In this document: piece after piece, positions 4,985 to 6,189 of the stretch
Numbering within the stretch: position 1 is the first letter of the stretch
Layout: every line of letters starts with the position of its first letter
From: an uncultured Chloroflexota bacterium
Lineage (GTDB): Bacteria; Chloroflexota; Dehalococcoidia; SAR202; UBA11138
Assembly (NCBI GenBank): GCA_913046025.1
Contig: CAJWRP010000149.1
Span: 1 to 6,189 of the forward strand
Direction: 5' to 3'
Length of the DNA: 6,189 nucleotides
Notes under the pieces: generated by a model
What the model saw: the letters and a program-made list of their open reading frames with translations, nothing else
What the model was told of the DNA's origin: nothing
Databases searched by the model: none
Translations under genes and position numbers: made by a program

Positions 4985-6189
4985 TCAGGCCAGTGCCGAT
5001 GTCTCCGGATGAGCAGACTCTCGAGAAGGATGACCCGTGAATAAAAGCAGAAGTGCGGCCAATATCATTAAGACGACGCCAGCCCACCAGATCGTGTCGT
5101 AGGTGCCTGTTGCGTCCCGAACGTAGCCTGCGATAGGCGCGCCTATGCCGCCGATGACGAGGTTTATCGGAGTCACCAGGCCCCGGATGCTGCCGACGTG
5201 CTTACGACCAAAATAGTCGGCCCATATGAAATTTTGCAAAAAGATCATACCGCCAATACCCAGGCCGAAGACCGCCATGGAATAGGCCATCATAGGAACG
5301 CCAAAGGCGTATATGGTCATTACGCTAGCCAATGCCAATAGCAAGAATCCAAGGGCGCCCAATGCGCGAACGGTTACCTTTCGGACCAACATACCGAAGG
5401 TAAAGGTAGCCAGCCCTGCACATACTGCATCAAAGGCTGTTGCAAATGAGATGAGTGTTGCGTCCAAACCGCGGTCCATGAAGGCGGGAATACGGTGCAC
5501 CCCGACTATGCCAACGGCCAGGGAGACCATGCTGAAGACAACTACTAGCTTCCACAGGGCTGGCGTTCGAATGGCCTCCCTCGTGGTCCAAGAGTTGTCG
5601 TCAGATGGCAGTCGTCGGCTGACTTGTCCCTGGTCGTCCGATTCAGGAGTGGCACCATCTGGAAGTAGGCCAATGTCTTCAGGCTGGCGTCGGACAAAGA
5701 TCGCTGCCAGCGGCACAATGACCGCCATACCAATGATGGCCAGAAGTAGCCAAGTATTCCTCCAGCCCAGGGTAACTATAAAGACCTGTGTAAGCGGCAC
5801 GAAGATAAGGGCTCCGATGGGAATGCCCAGACCCATGAAGGAGATGGCTTTGCCACGGTTCCTCACGAACCACTTCAGCACTGGTACCGAGGTCACCAGC
5901 GCTCCGGGGCCGCTCATGCCCACTAGTCCCATGAGAGAGAACAGTACTATCAGATGCCATCCCTGGGACATGTGCGATAGGCCGATCATGGCTCCGCCGG
6001 TAATGAGCGCCGCTATGGGTAGCATTATTCGGGAGCCGTAGCGGTCCAACAGCCATCCGACTCCTGGGCTGGTCCCTGAGCTGGCGAAATGCCGTGCTGT
6101 CTGTGCCCAGCCGAATGTTGATCTTCCTATGCCCAGCTCGTCGCCCATGGGCCTGATGAACAGGCCATAGTTCAGCGAGCCCATGGCCA
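4985..6189 (-). CDS. MFS transporter, OFA/monocarboxylate-like, 5' end cut by window edge
   Basis: Inner-membrane secondary transporter of the major facilitator superfamily; substrate unknown. Numbering from the Met at 6182-6184, the visible sequence begins inside transmembrane helix 1 (NYGLFIRPMGDELG), so about 15-30 N-terminal residues lie beyond the window. The frame stays open to the edge and the codon at 6188 reads xTG, so the Met at 6184 is probably internal. The cytoplasmic motif-A loop GWLLDRYGSRIMLP is at 43-56. VRNRGKAISFMGLGIPIGAL (107-126), GWRNTW (140-145) and RRQPEDIGLLPDG (165-177) are typical of OFA and monocarboxylate-like members. A charged central loop (about 178-206) separates the two halves, and WADYFGRKHVGSIRG (321-335) is the matching second-half signature. 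I see about eleven hydrophobic segments plus the cut first one. It ends 174 bases before pdxS, which has its own promoter; a role in B6 vitamer transport would be guesswork. Confidence 0.88.
   Translation of the reverse strand, partial: AMGSLNYGLFIRPMGDELGIGRSTFGWAQTARHFASSGTSPGVGWLLDRYGSRIMLPIAALITGGAMIGLSHMSQGWHLIVLFSLMGLVGMSGPGALVTSVPVLKWFVRNRGKAISFMGLGIPIGALIFVPLTQVFIVTLGWRNTWLLLAIIGMAVIVPLAAIFVRRQPEDIGLLPDGATPESDDQGQVSRRLPSDDNSWTTREAIRTPALWKLVVVFSMVSLAVGIVGVHRIPAFMDRGLDATLISFATAFDAVCAGLATFTFGMLVRKVTVRALGALGFLLLALASVMTIYAFGVPMMAYSMAVFGLGIGGMIFLQNFIWADYFGRKHVGSIRGLVTPINLVIGGIGAPIAGYVRDATGTYDTIWWAGVVLMILAALLLLFTGHPSRESAHPETSALA

Noticed and set aside
5313..6041. Plus-strand 242-codon open frame
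   Set aside because: It is antisense to the MFS gene; its composition (rich in Met, Pro, Thr, Ser) is what the complement of a membrane protein gives.

Overview
The window is a compact bacterial segment with every convincing gene on the minus strand, so transcription runs from high to low coordinates. In that order it holds a major facilitator superfamily (MFS) transporter cut by the right edge, pdxS, pdxT, a poorly conserved tandem GNAT-like protein, a SpoIIIAA/Ycf45-type ATPase with a C-terminal R3H domain, and tmk (dTMP kinase) cut by the left edge. I see no rRNA, tRNA, CRISPR array, insertion sequence, phage gene or plus-strand gene. No stretch over 300 bases lacks a gene; the largest gap is 174 bases, between the transporter and pdxS.

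Organism: moderate GC, the two-protein PLP synthase (DXP-independent vitamin B6 synthesis), and a P-loop ATPase plus R3H protein lying directly before tmk suggest a Chloroflexota-like bacterium, perhaps of the Dehalococcoidia/SAR202 type. This is inferred from gene content and protein feel, not from a search.

Layout: the transporter ends at 4985. The 174-base gap carries a good sigma70-like promoter (TATAAT at 4867-4872), two inverted repeats, and a leader with a perfect 11-base direct repeat just ahead of the pdxS Shine-Dalgarno. pdxS and pdxT are separated by one base and are probably translationally coupled. The GNAT-like gene follows after 66 bases, the R3H ATPase after 95, and tmk after 30. 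No convincing terminator lies between these five genes, so they may form one operon linking PLP synthesis to a putative nucleic-acid-binding ATPase and dTTP supply. Three consecutive internal genes (pdxT, GNAT-like, R3H ATPase) appear to start with non-ATG codons.

No clearly new system is visible. The least ordinary items are the degenerate double-GNAT protein with its unclear start, the repeated element in the pdxS leader, the unassigned central domain of the R3H ATPase, and a perfect hairpin abutting a G7 run inside that gene.
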